Assembly: GCA_004026145.2 (NCBI GenBank)
Contig: CP034993.1
Span: 6,008,465-6,072,464 of the forward strand
Origin: Takifugu bimaculatus
Taxonomy: Eukaryota; Chordata; Actinopteri; Tetraodontiformes; Tetraodontidae
Direction: 5' to 3'
Length of the DNA stretch: 64,000 nucleotides
Both the position numbers and the translations under genes were made by a program. Positions within the stretch are counted from its first letter, which is position 1, and each line of letters begins with the position of its first letter. A model generated the notes under the pieces. The model was not told where the DNA came from, made no database searches, and saw only the letters and a program-made list of their open reading frames with translations. Positions 1 through 11,600 of the stretch are shown here, one piece after another.

Positions 1-564
1 CACTGGGGGTGCGGCTGTATTTACCCTGCTAGGTTTTGCGTCAGCATCATGATGCTCATATTTTTATGATGTCTGTCCTGTATGAAGATTTTGTCCACTT
101 CAGGATTGTTGGAAGCTTGAAAAATAACATCATCCAGGATACCGTATTTTCACGACTATAAGGCGCACCTAAAACACTGAGATTTTCTCAAAAATCAACG
201 GTGCGCCTTATAATATGGTGCGCCTTGTGTGTGAACTGTGAGTTCCAAAATCTGCTGTGTGCCTTTGGTGGGTGCACTACGGTAAACGCTCCACCAATCG
301 ATTAGCGGCACACCTACACGTAAAAATGGCGCCGGTCAAGCGAGACGCGTATGAATGAGGCTTACTTTAAACTGCAGGCCATCGAATATGCGGCTGAAAA
401 TGGCAATCGAGCAATCTTAGTGTTTTCGCTTTATGAGGAGGCCGCATCTCTCCATACGGGCAAGGACAACTGTTGCGCAGCGGCTGCCCGCGGATTACCA
501 GGAGATGGTGGCCATCTTCCGCACCTTAGTGATGGGACGATGATACCTCAAGGAGTGTATTGAC

Positions 565-1385
565 ACACTACACAAACTGTGTCGGCACTGTATTGATACT
601 GTGTTGGTCACCCAATAGTGACCCCTGCAGTAGTTATAAAATGATTGCAGGTAAAGGAATTCCTTGTTTGCTAAACTGAGTTGGTATGTAAAATATAGCA
701 AATTTGAGTTACAATTCAGAGTTACAATTTTTTACTTATGTACACACATTTTTTGTTAACTATTAAATCATATGAAATAAGACAAAAAAGTGATTAGTTT
801 ATGAATTTTTATTGAGAAACAAAAGTTTTTGGAGTGTCTTTGCTCCCCAGCCTTAGAAAATACTCTTTCACACGGTACAGATGACGATGGTGAGCAGAGA
901 GTTTTAAGTGCAAGTTGAACAGAGTAAAAACTAAGGTGGCGCATTGCATTCAATCGTTAAAAAAATAGACACCCTATCTCATGATTTCGAGATCAGGATC
1001 TCGTTATTATGAGGTAAAATGAATAAAGCAACTGTAAGGCTTTTTAACTGACTATCATATGTATCACAGGTCATTCACTTGATAAAGTGAGTGCAATGCG
1101 CCACCGTTAAAAATTGTATATAACAGTAAACAATGCTCAAAGGAGAAAAAGATTTCCCTTGTTTGGAGTCACAAGATCAAAATTATTCCACACTGGGGAA
1201 AACTTCTTAGAACGATCCATAATTGCGCAACTGCAAAACTCCATCCAACAAACCCACGACATGTCGATAGTTTGTTTCCTTATAAACACACTTTGGCGCG
1301 GCACATCCAAACGATACAATTCCTGTATCGGTCACGTGAGTCTTTCTTAAAGCAATACACGCACCGATACAGGGTTTCACTCTTG
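565..1385 (-). mobile_element. hAT transposase remnant inside the Tigger
   Basis: The Tigger coding sequence stops near 545 and resumes near 1,400. The DNA between encodes, on the minus strand at about 900-820, a hAT C-terminal dimerisation motif (SVPCERVFSKAGEQRHSKN). Imperfect GTATCGGTGC-like sequences recur near both ends, as in hAT terminal regions. The ends are too decayed for a sure boundary or target duplication. Confidence 0.5.
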
Positions 1386-1580
1386 AGCTCTCGGCACAGT
1401 GCTGACGCACCATTGTCGCTCGTCCCATCACTACCGCACCTACTGCCGCGACAAGATAACCGCGCCCAGCCACATTACCAACATGGATGAGATCCCTCTG
1501 ACTTTTAACATCCCTTTGACCCACAAAAGGGAGAAAAAGGGACCAGTACGGTGGCGATACACACAACGGGGCACGAGAAG

Positions 1581-2339
1581 TAGAGGTAAGATCGGGCCTA
1601 AAAAATCCAGCCCGACCCAGGCCCGCGGGTATTAAAGCCCAACCCGGCCCGAGCCCGATCAATTAACTTGATTTGCAGGCCCGAGCCCGAAACAAACCCA
1701 AAATTTTATTTGTGAGGACTCAGGAGGAGGAGGAATTGTAGATCACAAGGAAGGGCATCTGAGATACACGGGGTAAAGCCTCCAGAGCGCAGCAGGTTCA
1801 CTATAGTCTTCGTTACTAAAGGCGGAAACAAACAGACTTTAAAAATCCTCCGCTGGAGACTGCGCACACGGATGGATCCATTCATACATGTTTCTGGACC
1901 AGCTGCTGTTTGAGAAGTCAGACCTGCTGAGGTAGGTGGTCCAGAGCAGTCACCTCGATGTAAAGTGCGTGTTATTCCTGTGAAATAAGGGAAATAAATA
2001 AACCCTCAGATGGATGGATGCGGAGGGGAAAATTAAAAAGAGGGCGGCATTCACCTGCGCACGGCATGCTCTGGCTCTGCGGCTCCTGATTAGTAGTTAA
2101 ATAGCAATTACCATACAGCGCCTTCTCTGTTTTATCCAAATTATTTATTTTATAACAAGTATTCCTTAGTTTAATAACCATACATCGTTTTAGTATACAT
2201 AATATATAAATAAATATTTATTTTTAAAAAATGTTAGCGAGAGAGAAGCCGGCCCGACCCGACCCGAACGTAATAATTGACATTTTGGGCCCGACCCATC
2301 GGGCTCGGACTCAGGCTCGGGCTTAAGATCTTACTTCTA
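1581..2339. mobile_element. Non-autonomous hAT element nested in the Tigger transposase
   Basis: The element starts TAGAGGTAAGATCGGGCC and ends GATCTTACTTCTA (imperfect inverted repeats). A perfect 8-bp direct repeat, ACGAGAAG, flanks it at 1,573-1,580 and 2,340-2,347. Its ends are rich in GGCCCGA/CGGGCC repeats. Removing it restores a continuous stretch of the surrounding transposase. No coding region is visible inside. Confidence 0.85.
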
Positions 2340-2970
2340 ACGAGAAGTCGTCGTTCACCGTGGTTCTCGGCTGCCACGGAAATGGACAGAGCGCTGGATG
2401 ATGGAAGGCGAACACTCCTTCACAAAGACTATGAAGCAGCGGCGGGCAAGTTATGCCACCATATGTGGGTGGATTGTAGACGCATGGGCTATGATACCGT
2501 CTTCATGTATTGTAAGAGCTTTCACAAAATCAATGCGGAACCGGAACCGGTCGGTGAGTCGGATTCAGATGATTAAGAAGAGGAATTCGGGATGTTGGAC
2601 ATTGAAATAGTGCAGCTGTTTAATTCAGATGCAGAAGATGAAAACTTTGATGGTTTTGTGGCGGAAGAATGAATATTTTGTTCAATAAATGTGTCGAAAC
2701 TCACTGTTTTACTTCCGTTGTCATTTTTTACTGTATGTTTCAGCATGCACCTAATAATACGGTGCACCTTATGTATGTTTTAAATACAGAACTAGCACCC
2801 ATAACTGAGACTGCGCCTTTTAATACAGTGCGCCTTATGGTCGTGAAAATACGGTAATCAAATGAGATTGTTTCATCGGAAACAGAGTCTGACCCTCAAA
2901 GAACCAGGGAGTCCTTCGATGAATTTAATGTTTTTATTCACCTTTAACAGTTCATCATACATGGCTTGAT

Positions 2971-3200
2971 CTCGTCTTCTGAAATGCTCACAGGAAGAGT
3001 ACACGATGGGTGAAGGTAGGTCCACTCCTGTATTTGTGGGTTTGGAACCTTGCTCAGGGATACCGAAGTACTGCTCTGAAGGTGTTCTCACACCTTCCCC
3101 TACTGCCTGAACACCTTCTTTATTTTGTCTTCACTGGGGTTCAAACCAAGAACCCTCCACATCTCAGCCCAGTTTCCAACAAGCTGAGCTGCCACCGCCA
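2971..3200 (-). repeat. tRNA-derived SINE with 14-bp target duplication
   Basis: Read on the minus strand, the 5' end has an A-box-like GTGGCAGCTCAGCTTGTTGG and a B-box-like GGTTTGAACCCC about 50 nt later, followed by a non-tRNA body with the GAGCAAGGTTCCAAACCC block common in fish SINEs. The direct repeat ATACATGGCTTGAT flanks it at 2,957-2,970 and 3,201-3,214. Confidence 0.7.
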
Positions 3201-3223
3201 ATACATGGCTTGATACGAAGTAT

Positions 3224-3632
3224 TGTTACAAATCTGGAGACATGAATCTCAACCATGTCTCCCAAAGCAGACCCACACGACTGGCTGGAGTTGGAGCAAG
3301 GGTTCGTTTACTGTCAGTGGCTTAGGACAAAAACCAAGAGGTGCAGGCGGCAGGAGAAACACAATCAAAAAGGAGCAGGATAGGCAGCATGAACAGGTAC
3401 CCAACAACAAACTGATTAAAAACAAATTCGTGAAGAATGAGACGTGGACCAGGCTTATAAAACAGATGGCAAGTGTGGGTGATTGGCTGGAGATGAGTTC
3501 CAGGTGTGTGTTGATTGCCTGATGGGGGAGAGTCTGGAAGCCTCACCGTCCAGCCTGGAAATAAACTCACAGAGGAAACAGACAAGACACAGATGGGGAG
3601 GGGGAGAAGGAAACACTCAGGAACTCCTAACA
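3224..3632 (-). mobile_element. Solo LTR, gypsy-like
   Basis: This 409-bp unit begins TGTTACAAATC and ends CTCCTAACA, so both ends carry the TGTTA/TAACA inverted repeat. A perfect 5-bp duplication AGTAT flanks it (3,219-3,223 and 3,633-3,637). On the minus strand it has a TATA-like TTTTATAAGCC and a C/T-rich 3' part, as in fish gypsy LTRs. No internal region is attached, so recombination between two LTRs is the likely origin. Confidence 0.8.
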
Positions 3633-3749
3633 AGTATAAATCCATGTGATGTTGTCAGGTACAGAATTCAAAACTTGTTCACATTGCTCTTAAACATACT
3701 TTACAAAAAGAAATTTCCACAGCTGCTGGGAATCAGACATGAAAATGGC

Positions 3750-5600
3750 GGGATGAGTGTAAGGTTCAATTCTGTCTGCGTCTTCATTTTTTAAAATGAA
3801 AAAGGCAGAGTCATCTTGTCAGGAAGGAGTCATCTCTTGTCAGACAACACCCTAAACTTTTTTCCTCAAATGAAAACATTTTATCACGAATATTGGGATG
3901 CGATGTCTCAATCACCCACTTCCCCTACAGGTATTCACCAATCAGCTCTTTCATGCTTTCAAAATAGCCCAGCGAACCTTTTGCACGAGTCTACATGATC
4001 CATATGGCCCACGGCAGAGCCTTCCCCATCCATGTCTGCTACTCATAGCTTTTGGGAACTTCAGAAGCAAATTTTTGTATTCTATCATCTCCTGACTCAT
4101 CGGTCAACTGATGCTCACAGCAGTAATTTATTTTTATAATTTTCAGCATATGTTTTCCGATAATTCAATGCGAAACACATCTGAAAGAAAAACAATTCTA
4201 GGATTTCATTATTATAATCACTGAGAGGTAAGAATAATAGTGATTGACAAAGTGAAAATTATAGAGGGAAATCTTCAGTGAATTTTGTTTTGGAAATCAG
4301 TCAAGTCAACTACAGATTAGAGGTTTGCTGTGATAGAGTGAGTTTATTCCAAAGTATGCCGGCACACCAGTGAACTGACCGACACAGAGCTGTCAGTCAC
4401 AGTCAGTAAGCCGAGCTAGTGCGGAGATTTCAGGGTACTTTTTTACAGAAGAACAAAAATGCACTGATTGGACTGTATGTAAATGCAGACAGACAAAATG
4501 TACTGATCAGGATGGTGAACAGAAAGGTGGAGAAGAGCAGGAGGAGAAGGCACAGTGCTATTTGGGGTCTAGATCCCCAAATTAAAGAGTAATATATATG
4601 ATATATGTTTGAGATAAACTTTTTCTCTTCAGCCTTTTTGTAGTTTATTGCTGACCTCAATGACTGTACAGAATAAGTGACAATACTATACTGCTGAGTC
4701 TAAAAGAGGTAAATGATAATAAAAGAAAAGAAAAAAATAAAATTAAGATGATATTGCTTTGGTGGCTGCTGTCTTTTTCAGCGATCAAACATCCTACACT
4801 TAAGACATCATTTTGTTTTCGATAATTCAGGTAGTATTAGAATCAATTGGCCAGAAAACAGGCTTGATCTTTTGTCTTTAAAGTTTGAATATCATAACGA
4901 GCATTTTCTGATACAAGCTTGTAAGGTTTAGTTAAATTTGGCTCTACAAATGATTTAACATCAATTAATAATAAATGTTACTGTCAGACACATAGTAAAT
5001 GTGTCTGACAGTAACAATGCCTGCACCAGAAGACAGCAAAGAAACAACCAATGAATCAGATAATCATGAATATTTTGCAAAGTATGACATGAAGGCTGGT
5101 TTTTCATATTTATAACTTTCACCTGGTAAAATGTTTTACATATTTAATGAGATTTTAGGCCATTGTGATGAGGTGTTGACTTGTCCAGGTTGTATCCTGC
5201 TGCCCCATAAGAGCTGGATGGGTGAATTTTATATATTTTATATATAAGAGAAATGAGGATTATAAAACTCCCATTGTTCCATTTTGTATGTTGTAATTCA
5301 ATTAAGAGGTAAAGATAGTCATTGTAACTACCAAGTCTTAAAATAGAAGCCACTCTTTTTTTTCAGTTTACTTTTGCTTTTTAAGAGTTAAATATATGTT
5401 GCATGTAAACAGTCTAAATAAACATTAGCCCAAACATAATGATTTGCAATAGTAACCAGCCCAAGCAATGGTGACTAAGTATAATCTGGTATCCTGCACC
5501 AGAAATCTACAACTGTCATTTTGCACAATATAACAATCTGAAAAAAGAATCTTCACTGGTTTCTTTCCATGAGAAAAAAAGAAATCCATTACTGGCTCTG
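3750..5600. other. Non-coding DNA downstream of podocan; nothing recognised
   Basis: AT-rich DNA without a convincing open frame, RNA gene or repeat with clear ends. A short palindrome built on TGTCTGACAGTAAC lies at 4,980-5,016. The podocan 3' untranslated region should lie in the upper part (minus strand), but I see no clear polyadenylation signal close to the stop codon. Confidence 0.5.
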
Positions 5601-5610
5601 AGCAGTCTCA

Positions 5611-8600
5611 TTAATCATCTTTGTCATCCTCCTCCTCTTCCAGCTTTGTATTACCCTCTATCTTGTCTATGTTGAAGAGCAGATCAGTGTTTCCTGAACC
5701 GATGTCAAGGACTTGTAAATTGGCCAGATGTGCAAAAGTTCTCTCATCCATTGAACCCACAGCCAGCCGGTTAAACCTGAAAACAAAAAACATCAGATTT
5801 TTGTCCATTCACCTTGCTTTAAAATGTTTGAACAACAGTTAGAGCTCTAACATTTTTCTTCAGTTTTTGCATTGATTTATCTTGTTTTTTCACAGTTTTT
5901 TGCTTTTGTCATTTCAATGTTACCGAAGGTGGATGCCCTTGATGTTTGGAGTGCCTTCAAATGCTGATGCAGAAACGCTGGAGATGCTGTTTCTTTGCAG
6001 GTAAATATACTCCAGGGTCTCTGGCAGGTCTGACGGGATGTGAGTAAACTGGTTGGCTGACAGGTCGAGTGACTTAAGTAACAAGATGAGAACAAGTGAG
6101 AATCAACATTCAAATCACCTGTCAAAATTGATTTGAACCACATTAAAATAAATTTAAAAGGTATTATCTGAAGGAGAGATGTCCTTACAACTGCAGGAGT
6201 CTAAAAAAACATTCTTATATGATGTATTTCGGGCAGCGGTATTGCTGTCTGTTGGGGACTGGACTGAGAAGTGGAGGGTAAGCCTTTGCCCATTCCCATG
6301 ACCCCGAAAGGGATAAAGTGGTCAAGAAGAAGAAGAGGTGATTTCTTTTTATTATTCTGTGCACCTCCTAGGTGCATAGGTTGCAATCCTAGGAACCCAG
6401 CCACAAAAACTCAAACCACTTGGGAACTGTAGGCTGCATCCTAATGAACCATGCACCAAAACATATGCATCAGCGAGGCAGATTTGGGTCTACTGTATGA
6501 AGACCATAACTACAACGCTATCCGTGTAATCCCTGAAAAACTTGAAAAGCCTCATTTTCTCACCCCAAACCCAGCAAAACGCTAAAACCACAATAACTCG
6601 GGAACCACACAATAATCAAACATACACCGAAACATGTGGCTCAAGCTGATGGATCTTGGTACGTGGTTTCAATATCCTACCTACTACAATCACAAAAGAA
6701 TCCATGAAAGATCGCAAAAATCATGGCTTTTTAAAATTTTGAGTAATAATTTATTACCGTATTTTTATACCGTATTATAAGTTGCACTGGACTATAAGTC
6801 GCATTTTGGGGGGAAATTTATTTGATAAAATCTGAGACCAAGAACATACATTTCCTCTTGAAAGGCAATTTAAAATAATAATGGATTAACAACAGGCTGA
6901 ATAGGGTTACGGTATGCTAACGTAACACATTCAGCTACATGATGCACAACGAACTGAGTACGTGTCTGCTTTGTTAACGTAACATATTAACAGTTATTCA
7001 GATAACTATAGCATAAAGAACATCCGAGCAAGTTTACCAAACAATCAAGTCTCACTCCATGTCAGTAAATCAATTGAATTCTTCATCCTCAGTGTCACTT
7101 CCGAACAACTCCGCCAACTTTGGAGGTAGACGAAGCGCCACTTCCTCTTCTGCGTCGCTAGAGGAACTCGTTCCTCATGTACAGGTACACAAGCCTAGAG
7201 CACCCTCTTGTGGTTGTCAGTGTGAAAATAATGAAGATGTGAAATTATGTAATAATGTATTTATTTAACATATAAGTCGCTCTGGAGTACAAGGGGCACC
7301 CCCTGCCAAACTATGAAAAAAAAGTGCAACTTATAGTCTGGAAAATATGGTTTTCATTGTAAAGTTTGATCTGCTTTGTCATATCAGCACCACATTTTAC
7401 CAGAATGTGTCTTGATTCTGGGAAATGGTGGCTATGATTTTTATTCTAATTAGGACTGGGGGGTGGTAAATGGGTGTTTGTGGCCAGAAATTTAATTAGT
7501 TAATTAATAGTCAAACAAATTTTTGACCCATTTGAGCCAACAGCTCTGCCATGCTTTGAGCTAAAAACACCATTTAAACATTAAAATTTAGCCACAAGGA
7601 TATGGCATTCCGTTGAGAAAAAAGTCTGTAGTAGTGTAGTTCACCATCTTTAGTTGTTAGGGTGTGTTTAAATTACAGAGGGATCACACTTCTAAGCTTC
7701 TTTGAGAAGGTCTATACCTGAGTACTACAGGGGATGTTCTGACTATTATACAGGCTGTAAGAAATGCAGTTTTATGGCCTAGTCATGGAATAGTGGTCAA
7801 GCTCTTCACCCCCATTAGGGTTTTGGAATTGATATGGCAGTTTTTATGAACAGTCTACACGCACGCTATGGTGGGCACACCAGCAATATCGGGTGGATAG
7901 TCTGCTACTCAGCATCAAACATTTTAAAGGACCACAATGTAGTGATACTACTCCTCCATGTTATGTTTAGGGTTAGCCAGGAACCAGGCAAGGTGGTTAA
8001 AGCCTCTGGTTAGGTTGCCTTTCAGTTAGGCTTCCCTGAATCTGGTAGGCTATAGCTGCTACCTCAAAGAACCAGGCCATCCCAACAACTGGACCATCAC
8101 CAGAGGTGCTGACTGTTGGAACATACAGGGTCTCCAGCGAGCCCTTAAACTCCTTCACCCCTATATATTTTTCTGAGTCATCTTCACTAATTCAGAAATC
8201 CAATTCCACCACTTGTCTTTTAGATCGCAAGGCTGTTTGAAGGATGTTTTACCAATGATAGGCAGTTCTATCCTGGACCAGATCAACTGTCCTTTAGTGA
8301 CAGGTTATGTACCCTTGTCCTACAAGGTGGCAGTGATTAAACCGTTGCTTAAAAAAACCATCACTGGATCCTGATGTCTTAGCAAACTATAGGCCGATAT
8401 CCAACATTCCTTTTATCTCTAAAATTCTTGAGAAGGTGGTGGTGACTCAGTTACTGGAGCACCTGCAGAGAAACAGCCTGTTTGAGATGTTTCAGTCAGG
8501 CTTTAGAGCTCACCACAGCACAGAAACGGCACTCATTAAAGTTACTAATGATCTTCTTATAGCTTCAGATCATGGACTGGTTTCTATGCTGGTTCTGCTG

Positions 8601-11600
8601 GACCTCAGTACTGCTTTTGATACAGTTGATCACAGCATCATGTTACAGAGACTGGAACATGTGATTGGCATTAAAGGGACAGCACTAGACTGGTTTAGAT
8701 CATATTTATCTGGTAGATACCAGTTTGCTCATGTCCATGGCGTTCCCTCATCATACAGTAGGGTTAACCATGGAGTTCCTCAAGGTTCTGTACTTGAACC
8801 AATCCTTTTCACCTTGTACATCCTTCCCATAGGGAAATGTTAATTGGCAGCATGGAATAAATTTTCATTGTTATGCTCAATCCTACCTGGAGGAGCTAGT
8901 GACAACTTATCATCCTAATAGACCACTCCGCTCTCAGAATACTGGTTTACTTGTGGTCCTCAGAGTCTCTAGGGGTAGAATGGGGAGCTGAGCATTTAGC
9001 TACCAGGCCCCCCTGCTATGGAACCAGCTTCCAGTCCAGGTACAAGAGGCTGACTCCATCTCTACTTTTAAGCTTATACTTAAAACCTACCTCTTTGAAA
9101 AAGCTTATTATCACTAATTCTGTAATTCTAGTTACTATCCTAGACAAACAAACTATAATACTTAGAGGGTCATCCAATTATTACGTTAGCATCTTAGTTA
9201 TGGTGATATAAGTAGATCAGTGATGTTATTTCTTGTGTAGTTTTTCTGCTTCTCCCCCTCGCTCTGAATTCATCTACAGGTATGGCCGCCTTCATAGTTG
9301 TATGCTGACCTACTGACCTCCGACCCCACTGACCCACTCAACTCGACTCTACCAGCAGTTTATTTTAATTAATATAATGCATTTTTATGTTCTCTACCTA
9401 TTCTCTCCTCTACCTGTCCTCCTCCCCCTTCTCCTCTCTTTACCCAGCCAGCCATCAGCAGGAGGGTCCCCCTATATGAGCATGGTCCTGCTCAAGGTTT
9501 CTTCCTGTTAAAGGGGAGTTTTTCCTTGCCACTGTTGCTTGTTGTGGGTCCAGGCCCTGGGATTCTGTAAAGTGCCTAGAAACAATTTTGATTGTAACAG
9601 AAACTATATTATTAAAGATTGATTGATTGATTGAAAAAAATAATGCATTTTGTCTAGTCTAAATATGGTTGGGTAAGATAGCTTCAATTTAAAGGTGCGA
9701 CAGGCATAATCTGGCCTAGGTGACCATCTTTGTTTGATTAAATGAAAATAGACACAGGTTAAAAAAAGTATGCAGGTGGGGGCAAAGATTTCGGTTTTAA
9801 TTCAGCGTGAATTGAATTATTGAACAGTCTTAATACTTACTGTTAGTGCACTAAGCTCCATCCAAGCTCCTTGATAAACTGAATTGAGATTCAACTGGTT
9901 ATTACTCAGGACGAGTTTCTGTAGCTTCTTCATGCCTGTTAGAGCACCATCTGGTATGGTATTCAATTGATTGTTCTTCATTTCAAGTGTTTTTAGGCTA
10001 CGAGGAAGACCCAGGGGAATGATCTGTAGACTGTTTCCTGACAGATCCAGGGTTCCCAACACACGCAGTTTCCTGAAAGCCTCACGGTGCACCTTGGGGC
10101 TGGTTAGCTTGTTGTAACTCAGATTCAGCTCTTCAAGGGTGTAGAGTAGAGACAGGTCATTGCGACCAATTTCAGTAATTGAATTATGGAGTAGCATTAG
10201 TGTCTTGGCTCGACGAGGCAACCCTCTGGGGACCCGCTCCAACAAATTGTTATACATGTGGAGAGTGTGCAGCTTCTTTAAGCCCTAGTGAAAATATAAG
10301 AATCAGTTAGTAAGTCAAAAACACGAATAGTGTTATATGTCATTTTTTTCATTGCTCCACTTTCTTTATGGAAAATGTATTCACTGACAATATGCCCTCA
10401 TGTTTTAATCATGCAATTAAAAAAAAAACATAAATATTGCATGTACCTGGAAGGCACCGGGATGTATGGAACGTGAGCGAAGCTTGTTATTGTGCAGGAG
10501 CAGGTACTCAAGGTTTCTTACAGATGTAAGAGCATCTCCGGGGATGTTGTGAATGGCATTCTTCTCCAGATGAAGTAGCACCAGACTTCGAGGTAAACCC
10601 TTCGGGACTGTACTCAGGTTGTTATTTGACAAGTCCAGACACTCAAGACTGTTCAGGTTGCTGCCAGAAGAGCAAATAAATATTTTTTTGTATACATACA
10701 TGTAAATCAGTCCTTGTCTTTAATTTAGTTAAATAGTTTATTAATGATGACAATTATTCACCTGAAAGTTTCATTATCCATGCCCTCATTGCTAAGAAGA
10801 TTATTCTGGAGATAAAGCTCTCTGAGGTTTGGCAAATTGTTAAAAGCACCTACAGGGATTTCCTCAAGTTTGTTGCTCTGTGGGCACAATCAAAATTTTA
10901 TTGACATAAATGCACTCAACAAAAAGCCACATACAATGTATAGCACCATCTGTTGACAAAACTGATTCCAACCTTCAGGTGCAGACGGTAAAGTGTTGAA
11001 GGTAAAAATCTCGGGACAACTCTTAAGAAATTACTGGACATGGTGAGGATCTCCAAGTTGTCTGAGCCATTAAACATGTGATCAGGAAGCCCTGTATCGG
11101 TCAATTCATTGTTATGGAGATACACAGACCTGTGGGGCATTGTCAGAGCAAAAATAAAAATGTCAAGGATGATATGTAGGAGAGGTAATTTGTTAAAAAA
11201 ACAGCCATTCTTACCTCAGTTTTGGTTTATAACCAAATGTATATGGGTAGATCCTTGTGAGGTGATTAGCAGCAAAATCAGCACTGACCAAAGAAGGAGG
11301 TAAGAATTTTGGTGCTGAGGTGAGCTGCAAAGCACAAGAAGCATGCTGAGAAATATATTTGACATCATTGGTCTAAGAGAATACACATTTTACACACATG
11401 GTATCTTCAAAGGAAAACTGAAAAAACATGAGTATGAAAAAACATCTCAATGTTACAGTTTGTTGTTTTCGGTTACACGGTCAAGTTGGGTATTTTTCCC
11501 GGATTTCTTGATAATCCCTTCAATTAGCTGGCAATTTGTATATGCTCCACGTCAACCATGAAGTTGGCATGGAGCATAGAGCATGTTCACGGTTGGTTCA

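Larger units (their letters stand above)
142..2854 (+). mobile_element. Tigger/pogo-type (Tc1-mariner) DNA transposon, decayed
   Basis: The ends are inverted repeats: CCGTATTTTCACGACTATAA at 142 and its complement at 2,835-2,854, flanked by TA on both sides (140-141 and 2,855-2,856), the Tc1/mariner target. Inside, on the plus strand, are pogo-type transposase pieces: a BrkDBD-like DNA-binding start at 350-420 (AYFKLQAIEYAAENGNRA), RARTTVAQRLPADYQEM at about 445-510, a core with MDEIPLTFNIPLTH at 1,483-1,525, SSFTVVLGCHG after 2,347, and the acidic C-terminal tail at 2,590-2,671. Frames are broken repeatedly. Two hAT-type insertions (about 565-1,385 and 1,581-2,339) enlarge it. Confidence 0.82.
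1..3745 (-). pseudogene. Decayed virus-like packaging ATPase (FtsK/HerA-type P-loop), split by several transposons
   Basis: Several minus-strand stretches together look like a DNA-packaging P-loop ATPase of the kind carried by Polinton/adintovirus-like elements. Seen directly: a P-loop-like stretch reading PSSCG near 3,705-3,690, already frameshifted; a stretch with NITWIY near 3,645 just before the solo LTR; NIKFIEGLP at about 2,930-2,905; and at 139-20 an acidic DDVIF (Walker-B-like) followed by RHHKNM and LTQN, a sensor-like motif, then a stop. An in-frame TGA lies near 2,880. A Tigger (142-2,854), a SINE (2,971-3,200) and a solo LTR (3,224-3,632) interrupt the frame, each with its own target duplication, so the ATPase sequence is older than all three. 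The coding region may continue beyond position 1. Family assignment rests on motif order only. It could be a remnant of a Polinton-like element or of another integrated DNA virus. Confidence 0.5.

Noticed and set aside
2873..3091. A continuous 72-codon minus-strand frame
   Set aside because: It joins SINE sequence to the ATPase remnant; the first half is not part of the ATPase.
3060..3195. tRNA gene
   Set aside because: The A and B boxes belong to a SINE with a 14-bp target duplication; no cloverleaf with an anticodon stem was evident.
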